A stretch of DNA of 64,000 bases, taken from contig NZ_CP117180.1 in the NCBI RefSeq assembly GCF_033971325.1, positions 812,041 to 876,040 of the forward strand, in the 5' to 3' direction. A program made the position numbers and the translations under genes. The stretch comes from Hydrogenobacter sp. T-2. Lineage in GTDB: Bacteria; Aquificota; Aquificia; Aquificales; Aquificaceae. The notes under the pieces are model-generated. The model searched no databases, had not been told where the DNA came from, and saw nothing but the letters and a program-made list of their open reading frames with translations. Of the stretch, positions 25,245 through 34,387 are shown piece by piece (the first letter of the stretch is position 1; every line of letters starts with the position of its first letter).

Positions 25245-26595
25245 GGCTTAAACTATAGCTGTTTATATTAATGTCCTCACTGGTGTTTACTCGCACATTG
25301 AGAAAACCCTTTGCTTGCAGTCTCTTGCTTACACACTCATATCTTAGAGGGTGCACTTGTAGTTCAAGACTACCCTGAAGGTATAAGGGGATCTCCTTCT
25401 CAAGCTCAAGCATAAAAAGAGACGAGCTTTTTATATAGCCTTTGCCAGAGCATACAGGGCATAGTTCTGATAGCATCTTGGTTACGCTTCTGCCAGTTTT
25501 TCTCCTTGACATCTCCAAAATACCTAGCTTAGTAAAACCATATATGGTAACGCCGCAGGCTTCCTCACCAAAGGCTGAGAACATACTGTTTATTATAAGG
25601 TTTCTGTTTTCCTGTTTTTTCATGTCTATAAAGTCTATAAGAATTATACCACCTATGTCTCTTAGTATTATCTGTCTGACTATTTCTCTCACCGCCTCAA
25701 GGTTTGTCTTGAGCGCGTTCTCCTCATGGCAAGAACCTAAGGGGTCTCCACTGTTTACATCTATTATGGTAAAGGCTTCCGTCTCCTCTATGACTATGTA
25801 TCCTCCGCTTTTTAACCACAATACCTTGTTGAAGATGCCTTTGAGAACTTCGTGAAGCCGGTATCTATGTACATAACTGGATGGGTCTTTGAGATAGAGG
25901 TTCTTTCTGAGAATACTCGGTTCAAACTCCTCAAGAAAAGAAGCTATGTTGTTCCATATTATAGTATTGTCAGAGACAATCTCTTCTATTTCCTGCCAAT
26001 AGTCTCTTATGAGCCTTATGTAGCTTGGGTATTCTTCAAGGATAATTTGAGGTTTCCTTAGGGCTTTTGTCCTTTTTTGGATCCATTGCCATTGGTCTCT
26101 GAGCTTTTGCAGTTCCTTTTTTATATCCTCTGGGTCCGCATGGACTGCAGAGCTCCTAATTATTACACCCTCTTCTTCTATATCTCCCTCTAAGAGTTTG
26201 CATAGGCTTTCTCTATTTTCCAAGTGCACTTTGCTGGAGCACTTTATATCCTTCCCTTTGGGTAAATATACCAGATATTTACCCACTAACTTTATGTTAG
26301 TGGTGAGTTTTGCCCCCTTTTCGTCCTCTGGCTCTCTTACCACTTGCACTATAACACTATCCCCCACCCTATAATTTTCACCCTTTAAAGGCAAAAAGGC
26401 GTCCTTACCAATACCTATATCCACGAATACACCATCCATACCCCTTGCGAGCCTTTTGACCCTACCCTTGAATATGCTATCCAAAAGTCTTTGTCCTACT
26501 TTTGGTTCCGCACTTATTCTATAAGTTGTATCACCGTCTATAAGAAAGGAAAGTATCAACTCATCTGAAGACAGAACTATTAACCTCTTTGCCAT
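25237..26595 (-). CDS. rng: Ribonuclease E/G family endoribonuclease
   Basis: Endonuclease for rRNA maturation and mRNA turnover. 452 residues, the size of RNase G without the long C-terminal scaffold of RNase E. The N-terminal S1 domain reads 'GMDGVFVDIGIGKDAFLPL'; the metal-binding active site is in 'FTIIDVNSGDP' and 'GGIILIDFIDMKKQENR'. The zinc-link is 'ELCPVCSGKGYIKS' and 'GITIYGFTKLGILEMSRRK'-like sequence ('VTIYGFTKLGILEMSRRKTG') precedes it. Eight bases separate it from the upstream AAA+ gene and it overlaps bamD. Confidence 0.95.
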   Translation of the reverse strand: MAKRLIVLSSDELILSFLIDGDTTYRISAEPKVGQRLLDSIFKGRVKRLARGMDGVFVDIGIGKDAFLPLKGENYRVGDSVIVQVVREPEDEKGAKLTTNIKLVGKYLVYLPKGKDIKCSSKVHLENRESLCKLLEGDIEEEGVIIRSSAVHADPEDIKKELQKLRDQWQWIQKRTKALRKPQIILEEYPSYIRLIRDYWQEIEEIVSDNTIIWNNIASFLEEFEPSILRKNLYLKDPSSYVHRYRLHEVLKGIFNKVLWLKSGGYIVIEETEAFTIIDVNSGDPLGSCHEENALKTNLEAVREIVRQIILRDIGGIILIDFIDMKKQENRNLIINSMFSAFGEEACGVTIYGFTKLGILEMSRRKTGRSVTKMLSELCPVCSGKGYIKSSSLFMLELEKEIPLYLQGSLELQVHPLRYECVSKRLQAKGFLNVRVNTSEDININSYSLSHA

Positions 26596-26603
26596 TAATT
26601 CTA

Positions 26604-29411
26604 TTATACCCTCTCCACTATACTCTTTATTATTTCTCTCTCAAGGGGAGAACCCACCTTTGGAAGTATGGTATCTAACACTAATTCCTTGACGTTTGGG
26701 TATCTGTCAAGCCTTCTGGCACATCTTATTGTGTCCCTTATGGAAAAAACAAAATCTACAGGCTCTTCAGATTGCTGAGTCTGATATGCTCTGTAAGCCT
26801 TTCTTATGCTGTTGGCGATTTTGAGAAGTTCAAAAATCTTCCATACACTTCCTTCAAGCTTCTCTTGGTCTCTAATAGACGTAGTCTTAAGAGCATTTAC
26901 AACCGAATGCCAAAGGTAGATAAACTCCTCAAGGGTAAGGTACGAAAGCTCTCGAACGTGGTCTTTGAGTATTATTGCCTCGTCGGGGTGGTATATGCCC
27001 TTATCGTCTTCGAAGGGAGGGTAATCTATAAAAATAATGTCCGCCCTTGACTTGATATCCTGCGGAAGCTCTGAAACTCCCAAGTAGTTCTGAGGGTTCA
27101 TACCACCTACAAGAACGACCTCTCTGTGTGCCCTTATGACCTCACCCGTGGGTAGGGTGAGATATCTTCTGTAGTCAAAGAGTGGGTTAAAGAGCTTCAC
27201 CATTCCTGCAGGTAGGGTGTTTATCTCGTCAAAGTATATGACCGCACCTGGGGTTTGGAGTGCCTTTACAAGGTCTGAATATACTCTCCTTGTGCCTCTT
27301 CTTGGGTCAAATTCGTATACAAAGGTAATATCTTCCTTCTCCATTTTTGAGTTGCAGGGTATTATGTATAGAGGTCTGTTGGTGAGGGCTGAGAAAACTT
27401 CCACCAAGAAGTTTTTTCCTACACCTGCATCACCCTCAAGTATAAGAATGCCTTCAGAGTACATGAGCTGTTCTTTTATCAAAGATGCAAACTTTTCTAA
27501 ATTTTTTACAAACCACGGAGTCTCTTCGTAAGATACAAAAAGAGGAAGTCGCGAAAGTTCAGAAGAAAACATACCATTCAGGTGTCTTAAGTATCTCCTA
27601 ACCCATAAGGGCAGTACCTTTAATTCTTCCTCAGGGATAAGGTTTGGGTATCTTTTGGGCTCTATTAGAACACCATCTTCTCTCTCAAAGGCTATTCTGG
27701 CAAATATCCTATCCTTTAAAGGCAGTCTTTCCTCTACCTTTATCCTCCACTTTAGTCTTCTCACATCTCCAGAAAACTTGGGAAAGTCTTCAGAACCAAA
27801 GATAACCCTTGAATCCTCAAACCTTATCCTGTATCTGCTTAGCCTGTCTTGAAGTAACTTTTCATGAAAGACCTTGAGAAGCTGACCTTGTGCCTGTTGA
27901 CTTAGGGAGCTGGGAAGTTTGTTTATAAACTCTCTTGCCCTTTTCACTTCTTCAAGGGCTTCAAAGTCCCTCAAGTCTCCGCTTTCAACTTCACTTATAG
28001 CCTTTCTTACTTTTTCTAAGTGCTCCCGCAGAGCTGTTTGAAAGTAGTTTTCAAGGCTTTCCTTTAGCTCCCTTAGCCTCTGAGCCCTCTCTCCTTCTTC
28101 TAACTTGAGCTTTGACTCTAAGTCTCTTAGGTCTTCCGCATCTGCCTTACCTTCTCTTATCTTGTCCTCTAAATTTTTTAAGAAGGCGTTAAACTTAGCT
28201 TCCTCTATGTGGAGCTGTGCCTCAAATATTATCTCTCTGAGCTTTCTTATGGGTAAGTCCATAGAGAGTAGCCTTCTGTATTCTTCAATTTCCTGATGCT
28301 CTAAAAAGTTGCTTGTCCTTTTAAGTTTGTTTTTTAGAGCCTTTAGCTCCTCTTCCGCTCTCTTAACGATTTGAGCCTGCCTGTCCTTGTCGTATACAAA
28401 GTCCGTCAAGTTCGTGGTTATAGCTCTAAGGCTATAAAGTCTCTTGTCATCCTCATCTTTATAGGTGCAGGTGTATATAGTTCCGTCGGGAGATACCCTT
28501 ACCACGGAGTAGCCAAAACCCTCAAAGCTCTGAATAAACTCAAGGTTAGGAAGATACACAAGCCCCATTCTGTTTTCTTCCGCATCCGCAAGAAACAGAA
28601 AATCACCATCCGGCGATAGGTCAATTTGAGATATGTTTATGGGTGTTGTGATACTATGAAGGAGTCCTTCAAGCTGTAGGTCGTAGACATAGAGGTGGTT
28701 TCCTTCCCCAAGAATTAGCCTATCCCTTAGTGGTAGGACCGCCTTGCCTGATGCATGGTCTAACCTTCTAAGGAGCTTTCCGCCAAGGTCATAGAGGGCT
28801 ACACCCCTTGTGCCAGACAAAAGTAGTTTCCCATTTCCTATAAACTTCAAAGACCTTAGCTCTCCTATCTGGGCTTCTGAGTAAGAGAAAGTGCTTCTAA
28901 AGTCTAAACCCTCTGAGCCAAAACCTCCAGAGATATCTATCACATACACCCTTTCTCCCACAACACCATAGGCAAGAAGATTTCCATGAAGGTCAAGACC
29001 CACAGATGCCCTTATGCCTTCTTGTGTAGTCCTAAAACTTTTCCATGTCTGAGGGTTTCTTGCATCTTCAAGAAGGTAAACTACCAAGTAGGGTGGTGTT
29101 ATAAGTGCAAGGTATCTTCCCCTAAAGAGAGCGTCGGTGATTACCTGTGCGGGTGGTCTTGAGGGTAGCCTATGGATCTTACCCTTCCAGTCGTAAAGCT
29201 GTAAAAGCCCATGCCTTCTACCTACAAGAAGCCAATATCCATCTTCGGATACATCCATAGCATCTACCCAGAACTCCTCTATGCGTGCATCTGGGTCCTT
29301 TTCAAGAAAATCCTCAGGATTTAGCGTGAGCTTTCCTTTAGATGTTATAAGACTAAAAGCCCTGTCCTCTTCCTTCTCTCTTTTACCCAAGAACTTTTGT
29401 ATGAAACGCAT
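26604..29411 (-). CDS. Large beta-propeller / coiled-coil / MoxR-type AAA+ ATPase
   Basis: 935 residues in four parts. Residues 40-330 look like WD40-type blades (repeats such as 'DVSEDGYWLLVGR' and 'DLSPDGDFLFLADA'). 340-540 is a long charged coiled coil. 540-640 is a linker domain. 650-935 is an AAA+ module with Walker A GDAGVGKN (about 660-667), Walker B 'VIYFDEIN' (724-731), sensor-1 'GGMNPQNY' and an arginine in 'DIKSRADIIF'. The AAA part is closest to MoxR/GvpN-type chaperone ATPases, which usually work with von Willebrand A-domain partners; none is encoded nearby. First gene of the eleven-gene operon and divergent from the lipoate-ligase-like gene. Function unknown. Confidence 0.82.
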   Translation of the reverse strand: MRFIQKFLGKREKEEDRAFSLITSKGKLTLNPEDFLEKDPDARIEEFWVDAMDVSEDGYWLLVGRRHGLLQLYDWKGKIHRLPSRPPAQVITDALFRGRYLALITPPYLVVYLLEDARNPQTWKSFRTTQEGIRASVGLDLHGNLLAYGVVGERVYVIDISGGFGSEGLDFRSTFSYSEAQIGELRSLKFIGNGKLLLSGTRGVALYDLGGKLLRRLDHASGKAVLPLRDRLILGEGNHLYVYDLQLEGLLHSITTPINISQIDLSPDGDFLFLADAEENRMGLVYLPNLEFIQSFEGFGYSVVRVSPDGTIYTCTYKDEDDKRLYSLRAITTNLTDFVYDKDRQAQIVKRAEEELKALKNKLKRTSNFLEHQEIEEYRRLLSMDLPIRKLREIIFEAQLHIEEAKFNAFLKNLEDKIREGKADAEDLRDLESKLKLEEGERAQRLRELKESLENYFQTALREHLEKVRKAISEVESGDLRDFEALEEVKRAREFINKLPSSLSQQAQGQLLKVFHEKLLQDRLSRYRIRFEDSRVIFGSEDFPKFSGDVRRLKWRIKVEERLPLKDRIFARIAFEREDGVLIEPKRYPNLIPEEELKVLPLWVRRYLRHLNGMFSSELSRLPLFVSYEETPWFVKNLEKFASLIKEQLMYSEGILILEGDAGVGKNFLVEVFSALTNRPLYIIPCNSKMEKEDITFVYEFDPRRGTRRVYSDLVKALQTPGAVIYFDEINTLPAGMVKLFNPLFDYRRYLTLPTGEVIRAHREVVLVGGMNPQNYLGVSELPQDIKSRADIIFIDYPPFEDDKGIYHPDEAIILKDHVRELSYLTLEEFIYLWHSVVNALKTTSIRDQEKLEGSVWKIFELLKIANSIRKAYRAYQTQQSEEPVDFVFSIRDTIRCARRLDRYPNVKELVLDTILPKVGSPLEREIIKSIVERV

Positions 29412-29429
29412 AACTTTAAAATATTAACC

Positions 29430-30080
29430 ATGGAAGTCGCAAAAAGCTATGATTTATCTTATGTTGAAACCCTCAAGGGTGTAGAAAACATGCAAAAGGA
29501 CTGGGAAAACCTTCTACTTGTGGAAAACACTGGAAAACCTGTTTTTAGACTTTACCAGTGGCAAGAGCCAACCATAAGCATAGGGTATTCACAGGAAGAG
29601 CCTAACATATCTCTTCCGGTGGTAAAGAGACCTACAGGAGGTGGTGCTCTTCTTCATGGCTGGGACTTGTCCTTTTCCTATGCAGGGCTTAGAAAGGATT
29701 GGGGTTGGAGCTTTACAAAGGTCTATAAAAACTTTATGGGTCTTATCTTGGAAAGCCTTAGGAACTTAGACCCAAAGTTTGAAATGAGCAGATACAGAGG
29801 AGGCTACGAAGACTATTTTTGCTACTTTTATCCGACCCTTGGAGAGATAACCTATAAGGGTAAAAAGGTATTAGCTTGTGCCATGAGGCTCTTAAAATCC
29901 GCTTTTCTTATACATGGAAGTCTTTTTATTGAACTCGATTACGAAGAATTTGAAAGGCTTACAGGCATACATGCAAGCATAATAAGGGAAAGGGTAATAA
30001 CTTTCAGAGAAATAAACATACCATCTCATACCCTGGTTTCTCTTATGAGAGAACGAGGCATAAAACTTTCCCTGTTGTAA
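29430..30080 (+). CDS. Lipoate-protein ligase A / octanoyltransferase-like protein
   Basis: About 216 residues of the biotin/lipoate ligase (BPL-LplA-LipB) fold. 'KRPTGGGALLHGWDLSFS' is the substrate-binding signature and the lysine in 'GKKVLACAMRLLKSAFLIHGSLF' corresponds to the catalytic or lipoyl-AMP-binding lysine of LplA. There is no C-terminal accessory domain, so it may be an octanoyltransferase (LipM-like) or a ligase with a separate partner. Two starts are possible, ATG at 29397 and ATG at 29430; the second avoids overlapping the divergent AAA+ gene and has a TAAAAT upstream. pgsA follows closely. Confidence 0.82.
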   Translation: MEVAKSYDLSYVETLKGVENMQKDWENLLLVENTGKPVFRLYQWQEPTISIGYSQEEPNISLPVVKRPTGGGALLHGWDLSFSYAGLRKDWGWSFTKVYKNFMGLILESLRNLDPKFEMSRYRGGYEDYFCYFYPTLGEITYKGKKVLACAMRLLKSAFLIHGSLFIELDYEEFERLTGIHASIIRERVITFREINIPSHTLVSLMRERGIKLSLL

Positions 30081-30089
30081 AATAGATAT

Positions 30090-30590
30090 ATGCCAATCGC
30101 TATTACCCTTTTTAGGTTTTTTCTACTCATTCCAACTCTCTATCTTCTTCAAGAAGGACAAAGAAACTTTGCAGGAGTTCTTGTGATAGTTGCGGGCATT
30201 TCTGATTGGTTGGATGGTGGGATAGCAAGAAGAAACAATCAGGTAAGTAGATTGGGCATCCTCCTTGACCCCCTCGTGGACAAGGTTTTTGTCCTTGGTA
30301 TACTATCTTACTTTCTATACGCCCATGAAATAGGACTTTTACCCTTTATATTACTTCTCATAAGGGAGCTTTCTGTATCTTTTCTTAGGAGTATCTCTGT
30401 AGAAAAGGGTTATAGCATGCCTGCATCCTACCTTGGAAAAGCAAAGGCCTTTTTTGAGTTTATAACCCTTATAGCTCTGTGCTTTGGTCAAGACTATGCT
30501 AACATCCTTTTATGGGTCTCTGTTTTGTTGGCATACATTTCTATGTATGACTATGTGATCAAATATTTGGTCTTTGAAAGGGAGAATTAG
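30090..30590 (+). CDS. pgsA: CDP-diacylglycerol-glycerol-3-phosphate 3-phosphatidyltransferase family
   Basis: Integral-membrane CDP-alcohol phosphatidyltransferase, probably making phosphatidylglycerol phosphate. 166 residues with several membrane helices. The catalytic motif D-G-x2-A-R-x8-G-x3-D-x3-D is complete in the stretch from 'SDWLDGGIARR' to 'GILLDPLVDK' (about residues 49-75). Substrate (glycerol-3-phosphate versus another alcohol) is inferred from similarity to PgsA length and motif spacing. The TAAAAT at 30078-30083 lies six bases before the ATG, so the mRNA from it would be leaderless; read-through from the lipoate-ligase-like gene is also likely. Confidence 0.88.
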   Translation: MPIAITLFRFFLLIPTLYLLQEGQRNFAGVLVIVAGISDWLDGGIARRNNQVSRLGILLDPLVDKVFVLGILSYFLYAHEIGLLPFILLLIRELSVSFLRSISVEKGYSMPASYLGKAKAFFEFITLIALCFGQDYANILLWVSVLLAYISMYDYVIKYLVFEREN

Positions 30591-30602
30591 CCTTAATAGT
30601 TT

Positions 30603-30797
30603 CTAAGTGGTCTGAGGTTCCTCTTTTAGTTCTTCAAGAGGTCTTGCGGACTCTATAAGAAGGATAGGAATATCTTCCTCTACGGGATAGTAAATCTTAC
30701 AGTTGAAGCATATAAGCACGTTTCTTTTTTCATCATAGGTTAGGTCTCCCTTACACTTTGGACATGCAAGTATCTCAAGAAGCTCCTTGCTTAGCAC
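30603..30797 (-). CDS. Trm112-family zinc-ribbon protein
   Basis: 64 residues. 'LLEILACPKCKGDLTYDEKRNVLICFNCKIYYPVEEDIPILL' is the Trm112 (UPF0434/YcaR) pattern, with the zinc site C-x-x-C...C-x-x-C. Eukaryotic and archaeal Trm112 activates several tRNA/rRNA methyltransferases; bacterial homologues may do the same, but the partner is unknown. It starts one base from the end of the 137-residue gene upstream and is last in the moaE-moaA operon. Convergent with pgsA. Confidence 0.9.
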   Translation of the reverse strand: MLSKELLEILACPKCKGDLTYDEKRNVLICFNCKIYYPVEEDIPILLIESARPLEELKEEPQTT

Positions 30798-30798
30798 C

Positions 30799-31212
30799 TC
30801 ATTCCTCCTTCACATATTCCCATAGCTCTGACATAAACCTTTTAAACTCCTCTAACCTTTCCTTGTTTAACTTTTTGAAAAGATTCTCCTCGTCAAAAAT
30901 TAGCTCACTTGATAGGGGTGATACGCCAATATATTCAAGATGAGCGGTTTCATAACCGGAGATGCACATATACTGTTGAGCCTGTTCCTTAAACTTTACA
31001 AACTCTTCTTCATAAGGCTGGGATTCTTTTATGGTCAAATGGTAAGCACCTCCAAAAGAGTTAAGCCAGTATTGTTCCTTGGTTTCAATACAAAAGCTCG
31101 CCCTTTTTACAGACATTATGTCCGTTAAAGGCTCTCCGTCCGGCATACTTACAGCCCATACCCTATTTTTTAGAGGGTTTATAAGAAACTCAACCCGCCT
31201 ATACTCTACCAT
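30799..31212 (-). CDS. Conserved-looking hypothetical protein downstream of moaA
   Basis: 137 residues, not recognised. No signal peptide, no membrane helix and no obvious metal motif; there are two cysteines (SFCIET, QYMCISGYE). The first half is beta-rich ('VEFLINPLKNRVWAVSMPDGEPL'), the end is a charged helix ('FKKLNKERLEEFKRFMSELWEYV'). It fits tightly between moaA (2-base gap) and the Trm112-like gene (1-base gap), so it is a translated operon member. A molybdenum-cofactor or RNA-modification link is only positional. Confidence 0.75.
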   Translation of the reverse strand: MVEYRRVEFLINPLKNRVWAVSMPDGEPLTDIMSVKRASFCIETKEQYWLNSFGGAYHLTIKESQPYEEEFVKFKEQAQQYMCISGYETAHLEYIGVSPLSSELIFDEENLFKKLNKERLEEFKRFMSELWEYVKEE

Positions 31213-31214
31213 CC

Positions 31215-32216
31215 TCAGCCTCCTACCCTAAACATCTCAACCTTTCTTGGCATTATACCATTTTCTAAGAATTCAAGCCTTTGCTCTGAGTATCTGTCAG
31301 ACCTCCAAGCCCAAATCTTACTGATAAACTCCCTTATCTCTTCATCACTTGCACTACCTCTTATAAGACCTTTAACATCGTAGCAGTCTTGAGCAAATAG
31401 GCATGTAAGCACTTTTCCATCTGCGGTAAGCCTGAGTCTGTTGCAGTCTCCACAAAAGGGTTGGGTTATAGAGGATATAAAGCCCACCTCTACACCGTCA
31501 TCCTTATACCTGTATCTGTCCGCTACCTCTCCTCTATAGGACTTTTCCACAGGTTCAAGCTCAAAGCGTTTGCTAAGAAGTTCCAACATTTCTCTCGCGG
31601 AATACACCTTTTCTAAAGACCAGCCATTTATATTTCCCACATCCATAAACTCTATAAACCTTACCACCACACCCATTGACTTGAAAAAACGTGCTATGTC
31701 TACTATTTCAGTATGGTTAATACCCCTTATGACACATACATTTACCTTTACTGGCGTTAATCCTACTTTTAGGGATTCTTCTATACCCTCAATTATTTGG
31801 TAAACCTTTACCTTTCTTCCTACAAGCCTTGAGAAAACTTCATCCTTGAGAGAATGAAGACTCACTGTTACTCTTTTAAGTCCTGCTTCTTTTAGAAGCT
31901 TTGCCTTCTCTTTTAAAAGAAAGCCGTTAGTGGTAAGGCTTAGGTCTTCCAGAGGCAGTTCAGATAGGTAAGCTATAAGCCTTTCAAGGTTTCTCCTCAA
32001 GAGTGGCTCACCGCCTGTAAGCCTGACCTTCTTTACACCAAGAGGAATTATAGCCATTACGAACTTGGTAATCTCTTCAAAGGAAAGAATCTCTTCACGC
32101 CTAAAGAATTCATACTCTTCTCCTTCTGGCATACAGAAACTACACCGAAAGTTGCACCTGTCTGTTACAGATATTCTAAGGTCATGAAGCTCCCTTCCAA
32201 GGGTGTCCTTTATCAT
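31215..32216 (-). CDS. moaA: GTP 3',8-cyclase (molybdenum cofactor biosynthesis protein A)
   Basis: Radical SAM enzyme that starts molybdopterin synthesis from GTP. 333 residues from the ATG at 32216, which overlaps the moaE stop as ATGA; a GTG 15 bases upstream is the alternative. The N-terminal cluster is C21-x3-C25-x2-C28 ('[12 protein letters not shown]'); the second, substrate-binding cluster is in '[23 protein letters not shown]'. The protein ends in Gly-Gly ('RVGG'), the conserved GG tail required by MoaA. Only moaE of the other pathway genes is in the window. Confidence 0.96.
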   Translation of the reverse strand: MIKDTLGRELHDLRISVTDRCNFRCSFCMPEGEEYEFFRREEILSFEEITKFVMAIIPLGVKKVRLTGGEPLLRRNLERLIAYLSELPLEDLSLTTNGFLLKEKAKLLKEAGLKRVTVSLHSLKDEVFSRLVGRKVKVYQIIEGIEESLKVGLTPVKVNVCVIRGINHTEIVDIARFFKSMGVVVRFIEFMDVGNINGWSLEKVYSAREMLELLSKRFELEPVEKSYRGEVADRYRYKDDGVEVGFISSITQPFCGDCNRLRLTADGKVLTCLFAQDCYDVKGLIRGSASDEEIREFISKIWAWRSDRYSEQRLEFLENGIMPRKVEMFRVGG

Positions 32217-32635
32217 GCTCCAAGCACCCACTCACCCCTGCCATTTTTGAAAACTTCCTTTTTCCATATGGGCACTCTCCTTTTAACCTCGTCCACCGCA
32301 TACCTGCAGGCTCTAAAAGTTTCGTCTCTGTGTCCACCAAAGACCACTACCATAAAGGATGGCTCTCCCACCTTTACCACACCGAGCCTATGGTGAATAA
32401 AAACCTCCCTGACAGGAAAGTTTTTTAGTGTCTCCTCTCTTATCTCTTCCATGACCCTTATAGCCATTTCGGGAAAGGCTTCGTAATGAAGCTCCACAAC
32501 ATCTCCATCCTCTGGTGCGGACCTGGCTATACCTAAGAAAACAAGTCCCGCACCACAATCCTCTGGCACTTTATATTGGGACAAGATTCTGTCTGCACCT
32601 ATCCACTCTACACCTAAATAAACCCTTGGAATCAT
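32213..32635 (-). CDS. moaE: Molybdopterin synthase catalytic subunit MoaE
   Basis: Forms the heterotetramer with sulfur carrier MoaD and inserts dithiolene sulfur into precursor Z. 140 residues. '[32 protein letters not shown]' is the conserved N-terminal block; '[46 protein letters not shown]' carries the conserved residues near the MoaD tail and the active-site lysine of 'WKKE'. No MoaD gene is adjacent. It is first in the operon moaE-moaA-unknown-Trm112 and divergent from fliG. Confidence 0.95.
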   Translation of the reverse strand: MIPRVYLGVEWIGADRILSQYKVPEDCGAGLVFLGIARSAPEDGDVVELHYEAFPEMAIRVMEEIREETLKNFPVREVFIHHRLGVVKVGEPSFMVVVFGGHRDETFRACRYAVDEVKRRVPIWKKEVFKNGRGEWVLGA

Positions 32636-32703
32636 ACCTATAAATTATATGCTCTATACTGTGGATTTGATGACTTATCTCAAAAAGTCTTAAACTATTA
32701 TAC

Positions 32704-33708
32704 ATGCCTGAAGCCAGGAGTAAACTAAGCAAGGCACAAAAGGCTGCCATACTCCTCATGGCTATGCCTCCACAGGTCGCAGTAGAGGTAATGAAAGAGC
32801 TTTCCGACGATGAAATTCAGGAGGTGCTTCTTCATGCTACAAACCTTGAAGGTATAACACTTAAGGACATAGAGGAGGTGGCAAAAGAATTCATAGAGGA
32901 ATACAAGGCAACTTCCTTCATAACTCCTGATATAGATGCCCTTCTTGAGTTCGCAAGGAAAGCTCTCCCGCCAGACAAGTTTGCGAAGATATACGAGTTT
33001 CTTAGCAGTTCAACCCTTATAAAGAGTTTTCAAGAGCTTGAAAGAGTTGACGGTAAAATACTGGCTAATATACTTATGAGTGAACATCCCCAGACCATAG
33101 CGGTTGTTCTCTCTCAGTTAAACCCCAATAAGTCCGCAGAAATACTTAAACTTCTTCCAGACACTCTAAGCATAGAGGTTGTAAAAAGGCTCGCAACCCT
33201 TGAAAATATATCTCCTGAGTTCTTTGGCGAGCTCATAGAAGTCCTTGCGGAGGAGATAAAAGGCATGGGTATAAGCGGTATTATGCAGAAGATGGAGGGT
33301 ATAACCCTTACCGCAGAACTTTTAAACATGCTTGACAGGGACACCACAAACAAGATATTGGCAAAGTTGGACGAAGAAGACCCATATCTCTCGGAGAAGA
33401 TAAAGGAAAAAATGTTTACCTTTGAAGATATAAGAAAACTTGACAACAGGGCGATTGTGGAGATACTCAAGGCTGTAGAAAAAAGCACGCTCATAGTGGC
33501 TCTAAAGGGAGCACCCGAAGATATAAGGGAAAAGTTCTTTTCCAACATGTCCAAGAAGGCTGCGGACATAATGAGGGAGGACATGGAATCCCTTGGACCT
33601 GTGAGAGCCTCTGAAGTAGAAAAGGCCCAAAAGCAAGTCATACAGGTCATAAAGAATCTTGCAGACCAGGGCATAATAGATTTGACAGGCGGGGAGACCT
33701 ATGTCTAA
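32704..33708 (+). CDS. fliG: Flagellar motor switch protein FliG
   Basis: Rotor protein joining the MS ring (FliF) to FliM and contacting the stator. 334 residues, full length. The N-terminal domain starts 'LSKAQKAAILLMAMPPQ', the middle contains the EHPQ motif ('MSEHPQTIAVVLSQL'), and the C-terminal charged-ridge helix is 'FTFEDIRKLDNRAIVEILKAVE'. FliF is not upstream, which is unusual because fliF-fliG order is widespread; here moaE lies divergent. A weak TTGATG-N18-TAAACT promoter (32667-32696) would start transcripts at the ATG. Eight-base overlap with fliH. Confidence 0.96.
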   Translation: MPEARSKLSKAQKAAILLMAMPPQVAVEVMKELSDDEIQEVLLHATNLEGITLKDIEEVAKEFIEEYKATSFITPDIDALLEFARKALPPDKFAKIYEFLSSSTLIKSFQELERVDGKILANILMSEHPQTIAVVLSQLNPNKSAEILKLLPDTLSIEVVKRLATLENISPEFFGELIEVLAEEIKGMGISGIMQKMEGITLTAELLNMLDRDTTNKILAKLDEEDPYLSEKIKEKMFTFEDIRKLDNRAIVEILKAVEKSTLIVALKGAPEDIREKFFSNMSKKAADIMREDMESLGPVRASEVEKAQKQVIQVIKNLADQGIIDLTGGETYV

Positions 33709-34387
33709 GGAGGAATTCAAGCCTCTTCACTACCTTCATAACATGCAAACCGAGAGCGAGCAGGAAACCACACAGCATAGAGAAACTGAAAAGGATATGA
33801 AAGACCCTTGTGAGGAACTTCAATCAAAGTGCCAAGAGGAAAGAGAAAAACTGGAAGAGGAGATTAAAAGCCTGAGGTCTCAGTTAGAAAGCCTTGATAG
33901 GGAAAGGGCTAAACTCTTGGAGGAGAGAGAGACTCTTTTAAGAGACCTTGATGAGAAAAGGGCTGTAGAAAAACTAATTGAAACCTTATCAGAGAGGCTC
34001 ATGGAAACTTTCAAGGAGGTAAAGACCGATATACGAGAGGAAGTGATCGAACTTACCCTTGGGCTTGTCAAAAGGCTTATCCTCACAGACCTTATGCCAA
34101 AGGAAGACCTTGTGCTTAGGGTCTTGTCAAAGGTGCTTGAATCTGGTGTTGAGCTTAAAGGTCAAGTGGTTATATACCTTAGCCCTAAGGATTTTCAAAG
34201 GATATCTCCTTATTTAGAAGATTTAAAGCAAAGGTTGGGTGATGGAGTGCAATTAAGCCTTACAGTAAAGGAAGAACTAAAGGAAGGAGAGCTTCTTATA
34301 GAAACACCAAAGCTTTGGCTAGAGAGACGCTACGAGGACATAATAGCAGACCTTTTAGAGGATTTAAAAAATGGAGGGACTATTTAG
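33701..34387 (+). CDS. fliH: Flagellar assembly protein FliH
   Basis: Regulator of the FliI export ATPase. 228 residues. A variable acidic N-terminus is followed by a long coiled coil (about 30-95, 'EEKLKSLRSQLE'-like charged heptads) and a C-terminal domain with 'LTLGLVKRLIL' and 'LSPKDFQRISPYL' resembling the FliH/V-ATPase E-subunit fold. Sequence conservation in FliH is low, so identification leans on position between fliG and fliI. It overlaps fliG by eight bases and fliI by 17. Confidence 0.88.
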   Translation: MSKEEFKPLHYLHNMQTESEQETTQHRETEKDMKDPCEELQSKCQEEREKLEEEIKSLRSQLESLDRERAKLLEERETLLRDLDEKRAVEKLIETLSERLMETFKEVKTDIREEVIELTLGLVKRLILTDLMPKEDLVLRVLSKVLESGVELKGQVVIYLSPKDFQRISPYLEDLKQRLGDGVQLSLTVKEELKEGELLIETPKLWLERRYEDIIADLLEDLKNGGTI

